A stretch of 64,000 bases of DNA, from the NCBI GenBank assembly GCA_020354125.1, contig CP070643.1:1692317-1756316 (forward strand), read 5' to 3'. The notes beneath the pieces were generated by a model. That model had not been told where the DNA came from. It did not search any database and was given only the letters and a program-made list of their open reading frames with translations. This document shows positions 1 to 7,596 of the stretch, one piece after another. Made by a program: the position numbers and the translations under genes. The DNA is from Betaproteobacteria bacterium (GTDB lineage Bacteria; Pseudomonadota; Gammaproteobacteria; Burkholderiales; Eutrophovitaceae). Position 1 is the stretch's first letter, and the number at the start of each line of letters is the position of its first letter.

Positions 1-68
1 CTCCGCCAACAAATAAGGGTGTATTCCGGTCACATGGTTTACATCTTATTCCGGAGACATAGTTAACA
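1..68 (-). mobile_element. possible end of an IS481-type insertion sequence
   Basis: Two imperfect direct repeats lie side by side, TATTCCGGTCACATGGTTTACA (about 22-43) and TATTCCGGAGACATAGTTAACA (about 47-68). Read on the minus strand the outer end begins TGTTAACTATGTCTCCGGA. Ends beginning TGT with internally repeated CCGGA motifs are what I recall for IS481-family elements. The transposase, if present, would lie before position 1. No coding sequence of the element is visible here, so this is inference from end structure only. Confidence 0.4.
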
Positions 69-205
69 CTTTCTCCGGGGCGAACGGATTGGGGTCTGGT
101 TCCACCCGGGCCTCATTCTCGCGAAGGACGCCGACCGCGAAGCGGTTGGCGGTCCCGAGCGTTAGCGAGGGATGGCTGATCGCCCTAAGGCGAGCAGACA
201 CAGGA

Positions 206-222
206 CCACCCTCTCCGCGACT
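206..222 (+). other. tRNA-Ser 3'-end-like fragment, possible relic attachment site
   Basis: The string CCACCCTCTCCGC matches the usual 3' end of bacterial tRNA-Ser genes, but no tRNA body precedes it. It is followed by AT-richer sequence with a short direct repeat (ACCCATATTCGT / ACCCATATTT, about 276-299), a pattern I associate loosely with the flank of tyrosine-integrase elements. No integrase gene is in the window. It may be the att remnant of a lost element, or coincidence. Confidence 0.25.
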
Positions 223-610
223 CAACTCCCGTAAGTTATTGAAACGTGATTCGGTAACTTAACGGTGATTCGTCTTACCCATATTCGTACCCATATTTCA
301 GCCAGTTTTGCTGACCTTGGTCCATCCCTGTTTTTAAGACCTAAACAGCATCAACCTTTGTGACACTCCCAGTGGGCATGAAAGCATGCTTTAGTGGGGC
401 CGGGGGTACACCACGCGGAGAAAGGTGGTCAGGGTCACTGGTGGAAACTGTTGTCGCACACACCCGGGACTCCGACTCTCGAAAAATTTCTGATATTTTT
501 TAGACAGTTACCGATGGGTTGGGAAAGCGTTTCTGTTACTTTTTACAACTACTGTATGGATGACCAGCTTTAGGTAAAATGCCGAAAACAGGTCGTTATC
601 AGGAAACGAC
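223..610. other. intergenic stretch, no gene recognised
   Basis: No open frame with protein-like character was found. The part around 370-480 is GC-rich with short complementary segments; 481-560 is AT-rich and could hold the promoter of the downstream DUF5681 gene. I recognise no RNA family here. Confidence 0.4.
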
Positions 611-916
611 ATGAGATTTCAACCAGGTACATCCGGCAACCCTTCAGGCCGACCGAAAGCCGATTACGACGTGCGAGCATTGGCGAGAACGCACACAGAG
701 AGCGCCGTCGCAACACTGGTGCAGATCATGGAAGACCCGAAAGCAGCGCCTTCAGCGCGTGCCAGTGCAGCCTCAGCGATACTGGATAGAGGTTGGGGTA
801 GGCCCGAGCAGACAGTGGTTGAACAGACGAAAGAACCGGGATTGGTTGCCCTGTTGCAGAAAATGCAGGCTCAGCGGACTGAAGAAGAGGAAACGAAAGC
901 CGAAGAAACCACGTAG
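611..916 (+). CDS. DUF5681 domain protein (phage-associated type)
   Basis: The 101-residue product opens with MRFQPGTSGNPSGRPK, the hallmark N-terminus of DUF5681 proteins, which are common in prophages and near terminase genes. Their function is not established. An AGGAAA ribosome-binding site ends about 6 bases before the ATG. The rest is a short helical region and a charged C-terminus rich in Glu and Lys. No terminase or capsid gene is nearby, so this is probably a lone survivor of a mobile element, in keeping with the decayed genes around it. The family call is fairly sure; the role is unknown. Confidence 0.65.
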   Translation: MRFQPGTSGNPSGRPKADYDVRALARTHTESAVATLVQIMEDPKAAPSARASAASAILDRGWGRPEQTVVEQTKEPGLVALLQKMQAQRTEEEETKAEETT

Positions 917-1150
917 GCGGCACACCCCCCACCGCGTTAGGGGCCTCACAACGTTGTCGAACACAACGCCCGCATCAGCGGTCAACAGAGCGCGTAGCGG
1001 TTTGTTGGTCCGAATTTATTTGCTTGTTAGTTACCACTCTGTCCTCCTTGTAACTGATGGCCACCCAGCAAACCTACGATCGCCCCAAACCCAATCTTTG
1101 CTAGATCGAATGGCAAGCCCAAGCTGTGGCTGGAGTTTTTTGGTGGCGAC

Positions 1151-1435
1151 GTGCTTAGTGGACTATATCTGTACGGCACCAACCTGCCGGGCTGGCAAGA
1201 CGTATTCGAGATTACCTACACAATTGGCAATGAAGCATCCGTTTCGGACTTAGTGTTCAAGCAAGCGTGCGTCGTCGATAGAATTCAACCGGCGATCCTG
1301 CGTGGGCCAGCAGACTGTCAGTTCAAAGAACCGGAGATTGTTTCCGAACCCGCCGCGCTCGCATTAGTGACAACCAGTCTTGGCGTCATGGGTTGGGTCG
1401 TGCGAAGGAAGAAACGCAAGCAAGCCGCTGTTTGA
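1151..1435 (+). pseudogene. remnant of a PEP-CTERM-type protein, N-terminus lost
   Basis: The C-terminus reads SEPAALALVTTSLGVMGW followed by VVRRKKRKQ. This has the layout of a PEP-CTERM sorting tail: a short motif, a hydrophobic helix and a basic end, but with SEP where PEP is expected. The only start is a GTG at 1151; in-frame, protein-like sequence runs upstream to a TGA at 1055-1057 without an ATG or signal peptide. The gene therefore seems to have lost its 5' part. Intact relatives would be secreted and processed by an exosortase, which is not in this window. It is followed at once by a strong terminator. It could instead be a short unrelated membrane protein. Confidence 0.45.
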
Positions 1436-1450
1436 AACTCAATCAGACAT

Positions 1451-1477
1451 GACCCCGCTTCGGCGGGGTTCTTTTTA
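1451..1477 (+). terminator. Rho-independent terminator
   Basis: ACCCCGC-TTCG-GCGGGGT forms a perfect 7-bp stem with a stable tetraloop and is followed by TCTTTTT. It lies 16 bases after the stop of the PEP-CTERM remnant. The same 20-base string recurs at 2485-2504. Confidence 0.85.
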
Positions 1478-1703
1478 TTTGCATACCTCCTTACAACTCA
1501 GCCGGCTGCAAGAGACCCGGGTGGCGTCGCTTGCGTGTTGCGTTGAATCGAACCGTCTGTGTTAGTCGGCGGCAATTTGTTTGTTTGAGATCAACAAATG
1601 GATAGGAAACGGGCGGTATTTGATTTTGATAGCAAGTCGCATTTGTGCGGCGATGCGGCTCGCTCCGGTTCTCTATCCCGCCGCCCAGCTCAAGGAGAGC
1701 ACA

Positions 1704-2438
1704 ATGATACGTAATATCAGATATGCATTTCTCTGCGCCATTGTGTTGCCACTGTGGCCCGGCATCGCACTCGCAGAGGGGCCTGAGAACTTGCAGATGC
1801 TGCTGAAGGGAGATTATCGCGTAACGGGGGAGGTAATATGCGTCCAATCTGCTACTGGATTTTCGGGTCCGCCCTTTTGGTATCCTTGTAGTGATTGGAC
1901 CCCAGAATTGGGGCCTGGCCCAGGTTGCTTTCCTCCCCTCCAATATGAGGTCACTACTATAGGCGTCGCCAGTTTTGATGGCGAAGGCAACGCCCGCTCT
2001 ACATTCAACACACTGGACGTGCTCGATTTTTCGGATCACGTTCATCCAGACGCCTTTGTCCCTGGTATTCCGGGCCCGTTCGGCTTTAGCGGTTCTGAGG
2101 GTGAATGTCACTTCACGTATACCGTAAAGCCGGATCGAACTTTCACGATGCAGCAGAGTCACTGCTCGGGAACGCTGAAGATAGGTACGCCGACGCCCGT
2201 TCCACTCTACACTGGCCCAGGACCTGAAATTCAAGGTTTCATAGCGCAAGGCAGGCAGACACTGGTTACGACTATTATTGAGCCAGCTGAACAGACAATC
2301 ACAGTTGGTTCGGATAGCTTAACTCGGGTATGTTCGGAGACGACACATTATTATCGTGTCTGGCCCAGCAGCGGAACCAAGCCTGACGGCCAACTACCCG
2401 CAGAAGCCGATAACCTCGATCCCCGACCGTGGTGGTAA
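1704..2438 (+). CDS. secreted hypothetical protein
   Basis: The product is 244 residues from the ATG at 1704, which is preceded by AAGGAG 6 bases upstream and starts a clear signal peptide (MIRNIRYAFLCAIVLPLWPG, then IALA and a likely cleavage before EGPEN). The frame is open further upstream to 1581, but that stretch is not protein-like. The mature part has several Cys residues, Pro/Gly-rich loops and a repetitive beta-like character; I recognise no family. It sits between two identical terminators, so it is probably a single-gene transcript. The location is likely periplasmic or extracellular. Confidence 0.6.
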   Translation: MIRNIRYAFLCAIVLPLWPGIALAEGPENLQMLLKGDYRVTGEVICVQSATGFSGPPFWYPCSDWTPELGPGPGCFPPLQYEVTTIGVASFDGEGNARSTFNTLDVLDFSDHVHPDAFVPGIPGPFGFSGSEGECHFTYTVKPDRTFTMQQSHCSGTLKIGTPTPVPLYTGPGPEIQGFIAQGRQTLVTTIIEPAEQTITVGSDSLTRVCSETTHYYRVWPSSGTKPDGQLPAEADNLDPRPWW

Positions 2439-2484
2439 ACATTGCGCTAACGAAGATACCAGCCTACAAATTCGAGACCAACAA

Positions 2485-2511
2485 GACCCCGCTTCGGCGG
2501 GGTTTTGTTTT
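2485..2511 (+). terminator. Rho-independent terminator, duplicate of the one at 1451
   Basis: Again ACCCCGC-TTCG-GCGGGGT, followed by TTTGTTTT. It lies about 45 bases after the stop of the secreted protein. Confidence 0.85.
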
Positions 2512-2576
2512 ATCTGCTGCGCCACCACGCACTCGCAAGGCGATGTGCTTCGACACCCACCGAGGTTCGTCTCTAC

Positions 2577-3116
2577 CTACTGCACCGTAAATGAGGAAGT
2601 TACCCCGCCAGTCGGGCTAGTGTCATTGATTTGTTTGGCGACGATCACGCCAGTGGGTGGCTGGTCGGGGCCCGGCGGTGTAGGCACGGAGTTAGCGGTG
2701 ATCTTCACCGTGATGGTACCGGAAGCATTCGTAGCGCCACCGCCAGGAACGCCGGTAAGCGAAGGAGCGATGGAATCGATGGAGATGTTCGCGCTCGGTT
2801 GCACATTGATAATGTACTGCCGGTTCTGAACAGCTCGAACTGTCCCTGACAAGGCTGCCATGCTGGTAACCGTGAACACGAACGTCGCTTGCGTACCCGT
2901 GGTGATTGTCGGGGGTGCTGTCGTCCATGTTTCTGAAAATCCGGTGGCAGTAGAAGGCGTTCCGCCGGTTCCCACCACCGTGCCCAAGGCGGCAGTTCGT
3001 TGCGCCCGGCTGCGGAAGAAATTGATGATTGCTATTATGGCAAGTATCAGCGCGATGGCGATAACAATTAATAATGCAACTCCTCCTAACCCCACTGCTC
3101 CAGCTTCTGCGCCCAT
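2577..3116 (-). CDS. single-pass membrane protein of unknown function
   Basis: The 179-residue product begins MGAEAGAVGLGGVALLIVIA and continues hydrophobic to about residue 33, giving one N-terminal membrane helix followed by FFRSR as stop-transfer. The rest is Thr/Ser/Gly/Pro-rich with a beta-sandwich look and no Cys, which suggests an extracytoplasmic domain. The sequence AGGAGAAAGAAA directly precedes the ATG, a good ribosome-binding site. I do not recognise the family. Low-complexity composition makes function impossible to infer from sequence alone. Confidence 0.5.
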   Translation of the reverse strand: MGAEAGAVGLGGVALLIVIAIALILAIIAIINFFRSRAQRTAALGTVVGTGGTPSTATGFSETWTTAPPTITTGTQATFVFTVTSMAALSGTVRAVQNRQYIINVQPSANISIDSIAPSLTGVPGGGATNASGTITVKITANSVPTPPGPDQPPTGVIVAKQINDTSPTGGVTSSFTVQ

Positions 3117-3270
3117 TTTCTTTCTCCTTGTTCATCGGTTTGTTAGCACTCGTCCAGTAAGTTACCCATTAGACGGCTCCCGGAATCTCGATTTGTAAAA
3201 GTCCAGGTGCGCCGAAAACACATTCTTGTTTGCTCGTATTGATTTGTCCACTTCCACGCTGGAACGGAGG

Positions 3271-4006
3271 TTACGGACAGTTCTGCTGAATTGCGCCTAC
3301 GGCTACGGTCTCGGCTTCTGACATATCCAATCCCCACCGCTGCTTGATCGCCACCCAGTCCGCCACGTACTCGCAGTGATAGCCAGCGTCCGGCGGCAAT
3401 CATCTATCCGGTCCTTGATCGCTTTGCTTCGGTTGGGTGACCTGTCAACTGCAATCAGGTGCTCTGGATTGCCCAAATCGTTTGCGTATTCTTGCCTCCG
3501 TTGCTTGGTCTACTCCCATCCGCCAGAACGTTGTGCGTTACGTAGCGGCACCATGTGGTCAACATCGAGGTCACTTGGGTCGGTGAATACCTGACCTGAA
3601 TACGGGTCAGTCCATTGACCGGACTCGACTCGGCATTCCTCGACAGTTTCAAATGTGACCGGCACTTCTGATTCGGCAACCAACACTTCCTGTCTCGTAT
3701 CCTGACAGTCACCATTCGCGTCAATCCAGTGCCGCCACTGGAGCGGATGTATTCTGGGTAGATAGTTACGTTGCGAGACCAGACTCACCCCACACCGGCA
3801 TTGTGTAAGACGCGGACGTAACCGTCCTGCTTTTCTAGATCGAGCAATCTGGCTTGGTCTCCCGCTCTGAGAAGGCGGATGACATCGGTCTGCGTGCTCG
3901 GGCCTAGACGGAGGTTGACGTTGCGTTTAATAACGACATCGTGTGCGATGCAGGCAAGCGGTAGCGCAAGAACAACCACGAGAGCTACGCGAATGATTGT
4001 AAGCAT
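3271..4006 (-). pseudogene. broken SH3-domain/HNH endonuclease gene
   Basis: Reading from 4006 downward: a signal peptide (MLTIIRVALVVVLALPLACIA), then a bacterial SH3 segment (VNLRLGPSTQTDVIRLL), then, in a second frame, an HNH nuclease of the GmrSD-C-terminal type (HWIDANGDCQDTRQEVL; DPSDLDVDHMVPL; LGNPEHLIAVDRSPNRSK), then in a third frame PPDAGYHCEYVADWVAIKQR to the TAA at 3271. The path needs two single-base deletions (near 3740 and 3420) and crosses stops at 3785-3787 (TGA), 3510-3512 (TAG) and 3400-3402 (TGA). Each stop falls where family logic predicts Trp (GWVWSRN, GWEWTKQ, DRWLPPD). Intact relatives join SH3 and HNH in one secreted protein. Confidence 0.75.
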
Positions 4007-4088
4007 TATTCTTTGCGGTGGTTAAGAATGCCGCCTGCTTGTCTGATGTGGGGTGTAAAGATAGACCACCTTTCAAGAAAGCGGAACC

Positions 4089-4253
4089 ATGTCAGAAGCA
4101 ATCGAGAAGTTCGCGCCCTATCTGAAGTCATCCGATGAGCCGCTTGACCAAGCAAGCAAGGAAGAAATCGCGGACACTGCCCGCGTGTTGGCATTCCAAT
4201 CGCATCTCCTAGAAAGCTTCGCAATAGCCTCTCGACACGTACTGTGTGTCTGA
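4089..4253 (+). CDS. possible small protein, 54 residues
   Basis: An ATG at 4089 opens MSEAIEKFAPYLKSSDEPLD followed by QASKEEIADTARVLAFQSHL, an acidic and apparently helical sequence ending at TGA 4251. The composition is more protein-like than the opposite-strand frame covering the same bases. The upstream purine-rich CAAGAAAGCGG is a weak ribosome-binding site. Its 3' end overlaps the convergent gene at 4209 by 45 bases, so the last residues may be fortuitous. No family recognised. Confidence 0.3.
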   Translation: MSEAIEKFAPYLKSSDEPLDQASKEEIADTARVLAFQSHLLESFAIASRHVLCV

Positions 4254-4787
4254 GTTGTTGATGGCGATACTGATACGTATGCGCTCGCCTTTCTTCAGCT
4301 TGCCTTCGCTGAACTCCTCATCATTTCCACTTATTAGTACTTGCGCCCCAGTTCTATGGCTTCTGTAGCGGCCCAAGACGTTTATGTATCGACCTTTAAT
4401 GTCCCGCGGTCCTAACTCTGACCGTGCCAATGAGGTGTCGAAGCCCTCTCTTTCCGAGATCCAGTAGGGGTTGACATCAAAATCTTTGTACAACTCTGTC
4501 TGGATCAAATAGTGAAGCGAGGTAGTCAACTTAGCTTTGTGAATAACGCGGTACGGCCTTTCATCTTCAACGTATTCAACGTATGCAGGGGTATAACTCA
4601 GAATCAGCCGGTCGGGTTCCGGTTTGGCTGCACCGGCTTCATCTCCAACAATGGCAGCCGCTCGTTCAATTAGGCAAGCAAAGACCTGCTCCTCCGGTTT
4701 TTCCGATGTTTGTGCTTGCGCCAGTGCGCCCGATACCATCAGCACACTCGCAGACAACAGTATTGTTCTTCGCAATGCCGTGTTCAC
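4209..4787 (-). CDS. secreted hypothetical protein
   Basis: The product is 192 residues with a signal peptide (MNTALRRTILLSASVLMVSG, then ALAQA). The mature protein has two well separated Cys residues, near the N- and C-termini, that could form a disulfide. It has mixed alpha/beta composition with no motif that I know. The gene is complete and the start is set by the signal peptide. It lies downstream of another small gene pair on the same strand. Confidence 0.5.
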   Translation of the reverse strand: MNTALRRTILLSASVLMVSGALAQAQTSEKPEEQVFACLIERAAAIVGDEAGAAKPEPDRLILSYTPAYVEYVEDERPYRVIHKAKLTTSLHYLIQTELYKDFDVNPYWISEREGFDTSLARSELGPRDIKGRYINVLGRYRSHRTGAQVLISGNDEEFSEGKLKKGERIRISIAINNSDTQYVSRGYCEAF

Positions 4788-4800
4788 GGCTCGACCTTAT

Positions 4801-5025
4801 CTATTCAAAATAGTTGCCGTCAAGATGAAAAATTGTGGGTTCTAATAACCCTCCCTCACAGTGGTACGAGCGGTCGCCTACTTTTCTAATCACAGTCGCT
4901 TGAATCCAAATCAACTTTAATAATTCGACCTCCAGGGTGTCCGGGCGGTTCGGTTCGTTGTAACCGACGTGACCAAACCAATTACGAATTTCCTTTTTGG
5001 CGTGCTTGGTGTCGTTAGGCTTCAC
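4801..5025 (-). CDS. possible small protein, coupled to the upstream gene
   Basis: The GTG at 5025 overlaps the end of the upstream gene by 11 bases and opens VKPNDTKHAKKEIRNWFGHV; the product is 74 residues and ends DGNYFE. A longer open frame extends to 5097, but that part only shadows the upstream gene. The sequence looks like a small cytoplasmic protein (Trp, Tyr and charged residues evenly spread). It may also be the displaced C-terminus of the upstream gene after a frameshift. No family recognised. Confidence 0.35.
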   Translation of the reverse strand: MKPNDTKHAKKEIRNWFGHVGYNEPNRPDTLEVELLKLIWIQATVIRKVGDRSYHCEGGLLEPTIFHLDGNYFE

Positions 5026-5431
5026 CCGAGGTGCGCAGCAACTCGCGTGCCGCGTCAATAATGTCGTTGGCGTAAGCGTCGCGATTGCTTGGGTCATTGT
5101 CAGACTCGCTCGCTAGGTACACGAATTGAGACAACTTGTCCCAATTCGGGCCATTGTCGGCTTTCGCATCGTTTGCCGCACCCCACCATATTGCCTGCGC
5201 CCCTTGATATGGACTTGCGGCGCCATCAACGATTCGTCGCGCGTGATACAACGCAACGGTCATTTGAGCCTCACGCCGGTCTGGAAACGGAATCGATAAT
5301 TCTTCCAAGGCGCGGCGGAGTAACGGTTCACAGGTCGATCCGGTTGCGTCGATTTCGCCCGCCAACTGACGGAGCGTCTCGCTGTCATAACCCTCTTCTA
5401 GGGCGGAGCAGGCCGTCAGCGCGCCTCCCAT
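5015..5431 (-). CDS. hypothetical protein with truncated lipobox-like N-terminus
   Basis: The 138-residue product begins MGGALTACSALEEGYDSETL. LTAC would be an acceptable lipobox, but only four residues precede it, too few for a signal peptide, and no better start is found upstream. The ATG overlaps the end of the Sel1-repeat gene by 16 bases and lacks a clear ribosome-binding site. The body is helical and acidic, with no motif that I recognise. This may be a lipoprotein that lost its signal peptide, or a cytoplasmic protein with a fortuitous Cys. Confidence 0.45.
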   Translation of the reverse strand: MGGALTACSALEEGYDSETLRQLAGEIDATGSTCEPLLRRALEELSIPFPDRREAQMTVALYHARRIVDGAASPYQGAQAIWWGAANDAKADNGPNWDKLSQFVYLASESDNDPSNRDAYANDIIDAARELLRTSGEA

Positions 5432-6729
5432 TTGCGAACCAGACGACGCGCCTCGGCAATTCGCTCCGGTGACATTTTGGCCTCCATGGCCTTCAGATTC
5501 TCAAGAGCAAACTCGTTTCCGTGTGACGCCGAAAGACTGAACCAGACGTACGCCTGCGTGAAATCCACGTTAGCGTTTTCACCATTAACATGGACAACAC
5601 CCATTTTGTTTTGCGCCTGCGGATGGCCTCTCTCGGCGGCTTGGCGATACCAATACAGTGCCGTTCTTCCGTCTTTCGGGACACCTGAACCGCGCCAGTA
5701 CATGTTTCCCAGATTAAACTGAGCGGACGTGCTCCCTGCGCGAGCCGCTCTCCTGAACCATTCGGCCGCCACTGGCTCATCCTTTTGAACGCCTTCGCCA
5801 TTCAGGTAGATGACACCCACGTTGTTCATCGCCGCTACATTGTCCTGTTCCGCAGCTTTTTGGAACCAGTACAAGGCCCGCTGCTTGTCTCTGGGCACAC
5901 CTTTGCCGTGCCGGTACAGATTCCCCAAATTGAACTGCGCAGCTGCCAAGCCTTGTCGGCAGGCTTTTAAGTACCACGAAGCCGCTTTTCTGTAATTCTG
6001 CCGGACGCCATGTCCCTCCGCGTACATCGTACCCAGTTCATTTTGCGCAGTGGCTTGCCCCCGTGTGGCCGCCATCCTGAACCAAAAAACGGCTTCGCCG
6101 TCGTTTTTTGGAACTCCGCGACCATACCGGTAACTGTTACCCAAGTTATAGAGGGCATCTGGGTGTTCCTGACCCGCGGCGACAATAAACCAACGTTGAG
6201 CAAGGGTTTCGTTCTTGAGAACACCTTTTCCGCTACGGTAGGCGAGTCCAAGGTTGTTCTGCGCATCTGCGTGCCCTTGCTCGGCGGCCCGCATGTACCA
6301 CCCCACCGCCTTCTCATAGTCCTGAGTGACACCTGTGCCGTTCTCAAACATCACTCCAAGGTTGTTTTGCGCGCTTGAATGCCCCTGCAATGCGGCCCGG
6401 ATGTACCATTGAACCGCCTCCTCATAGCTCTGAGCCACACCGCGCCCATGTTGCAGCATGACGGCCGCATTGAACTGCGCGGTTGCCTTGCCTTGCCTTG
6501 CAATCTTCAAGAACAGCGAGAAGGCGGTCTCATAGTCCTCCATCTCATACGCGGCATTGGCTGCTTGGCTGTAATCGACAGCTTCGGCAGCGGGCGCGGC
6601 GGCAAAAAGCGCGAAAAGGAATACAGACAGCAAAAACCGACGCCCCATTGGCGCCAAAGCCAAGAAAACATGGGCACCAAAGGCGATTTGCCCCGAAGAG
6701 GGCATCCTTATACAGGTTGTTGTTGTCAT
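5416..6729 (-). CDS. Sel1-like repeat protein, exported
   Basis: About ten tandem Sel1-like repeats of 36 residues fill the protein (pattern A-x-x-x-L-G-x-M/L-Y-x-x-G-x-G-V-x-x-D/N, then A-x-x-W-Y/F-x-x-A-A-x-x-G). Such TPR-like solenoids bind other proteins, often in envelope biogenesis or signalling. The ATG at 6729 follows a strong GGAGGA site, giving 437 residues; a hydrophobic segment (RRFLLSVFLFALFAAAPAAE, from about residue 29) is then a signal peptide with a long n-region. The ATG at 6648 would give a conventional signal peptide but has no visible ribosome-binding site. Some repeats are nearly identical, as expected from unit duplication. Confidence 0.8.
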   Translation of the reverse strand: MTTTTCIRMPSSGQIAFGAHVFLALAPMGRRFLLSVFLFALFAAAPAAEAVDYSQAANAAYEMEDYETAFSLFLKIARQGKATAQFNAAVMLQHGRGVAQSYEEAVQWYIRAALQGHSSAQNNLGVMFENGTGVTQDYEKAVGWYMRAAEQGHADAQNNLGLAYRSGKGVLKNETLAQRWFIVAAGQEHPDALYNLGNSYRYGRGVPKNDGEAVFWFRMAATRGQATAQNELGTMYAEGHGVRQNYRKAASWYLKACRQGLAAAQFNLGNLYRHGKGVPRDKQRALYWFQKAAEQDNVAAMNNVGVIYLNGEGVQKDEPVAAEWFRRAARAGSTSAQFNLGNMYWRGSGVPKDGRTALYWYRQAAERGHPQAQNKMGVVHVNGENANVDFTQAYVWFSLSASHGNEFALENLKAMEAKMSPERIAEARRLVRKWEAR

Positions 6730-6990
6730 GCTTCCTCCTCCCAAAGGACGCATAAGAAGAACTCGTTTGACTGTAACGTGATTACGGGGGAGTCCTCCGA
6801 CAACGACATTTATACACCTTTACAGCGGAGTCGAGAACCGAGCCGGCTTTGCTAGCATAAGAAGCGTTGACAGAGATCAAATAACCTAATGCCATCGGGG
6901 CGGACCGGCTTGACCGAATTCGTCAGAGCCATAAGATTTCAGCCAGCGAACAACGTCAACAATAATTGGGATCGTTAAGGGAAGATAGTT

Positions 6991-7379
6991 ATGAGAATCT
7001 CGGCAAAGCTTTTGACCATGTCGTTGCTGGCCTTGCTTTTTATTTCAGAGCGAACAGTCGTGGCTGGCTCAATTACTGTTACAGACGAAGGCCAGCTCGT
7101 CTGTGGCACTGCAGGTTGCAGTACTGATTCTGCGGACCTGGTAACGGCGGGAATAAAGTTTAAAGCTACATTTGACGATACAGCGACTTACTCTGGTTTC
7201 AGCGGCACGCCTGCGGTAGGCGCCTTAGCGCATAGCCCTACGATATCAGGGGCTCCAGATCCTGCATCGAATGGCACGTTCGCATTACCCAGGATCGCCG
7301 TACCCGAACCGGAAATCTAGCCCTGATCCTGACTGGTTTGGGCGCCATGGCGTGAATGTTGCGAAGAAACAGAAAGCAA
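6991..7379 (+). pseudogene. PEP-CTERM protein with frameshifted and interrupted sorting tail
   Basis: The 5' part is sound: GGGAAG ribosome-binding site, ATG at 6991, signal peptide MRISAKLLTMSLLALLFISE, and a short Thr/Ser-rich mature domain. It reaches VPEP and stops at TAG 7318. In the next frame from 7311 the expected tail continues, NLALILTGLGAMA, then TGA at 7353, then MLRRNRKQ. Deleting one base after the PEP codons and changing one Trp codon to TGA explains both faults. Intact PEP-CTERM proteins are exported and cleaved by an exosortase, often in exopolysaccharide-producing bacteria. The truncated 109-residue form would lack its anchor. Confidence 0.7.
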
Positions 7380-7417
7380 TTTCCCAGAGCCCAACAAACC
7401 GTAATTCATCAATCACC

Positions 7418-7493
7418 AGGCGCGTAGCTCAGTGGTAGAGCGCTACCGTTACACGGTAGAGGTCGGCTGTTCAATTCAGTCCCGCGCCTACCA
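7418..7493 (+). tRNA. tRNA-Val(TAC)-like gene with one extra base
   Basis: A cloverleaf can be drawn: acceptor AGGCGCG/CGCGCCT, D-arm GCTC-AGTGGTA-GAGC, anticodon arm CTACC-GTTACAC-GGTAG with anticodon TAC at 7450-7452, variable AGGTC, T-arm GGCTG-TTCAATT-CAGTC, then A-CCA. Two oddities are visible: an unpaired C at 7482 between the T-arm and the acceptor strand, and G instead of a pyrimidine at position 32. These suggest a tRNA relic or a non-standard extra copy rather than the main valine tRNA. It lies in the decayed accessory zone. Confidence 0.6.
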
Positions 7494-7596
7494 ATCGCTT
7501 TGAACCGAGAATTTCAAGCTCTTTTCGGCTATCAAGTCGTAACCATGCGCGTGGTTCGATAGCTGAACGTTCGCTATTTTGTCAGGACGATCATCT

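Noticed and set aside
370..480. Known structured RNA (tmRNA, SRP RNA or 6S RNA)
   Set aside because: GC-rich with local complementarity, but none of the diagnostic sequences could be found.
759..1253. 164-codon plus-strand frame
   Set aside because: It shadows the DUF5681 gene in another frame and then reads Arg/Pro/Ser-rich noise.
1491..2249. 252-codon minus-strand frame
   Set aside because: Antisense shadow of the secreted-protein gene; that gene has a ribosome-binding site and signal peptide.
3143..3403. 86-codon minus-strand frame
   Set aside because: Overlaps the 3' part of the broken HNH gene in the wrong frame.
4006..4224. 72-codon minus-strand frame
   Set aside because: The opposite strand over the same bases gives a more protein-like small frame; this one has no start signal and no motif.
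3271..7355. TGA read as tryptophan (code 4)
   Set aside because: Many intact genes in the window end at TGA, often in ATGA or TGATG overlaps, and the broken genes also need frameshift repair and contain a TAG.
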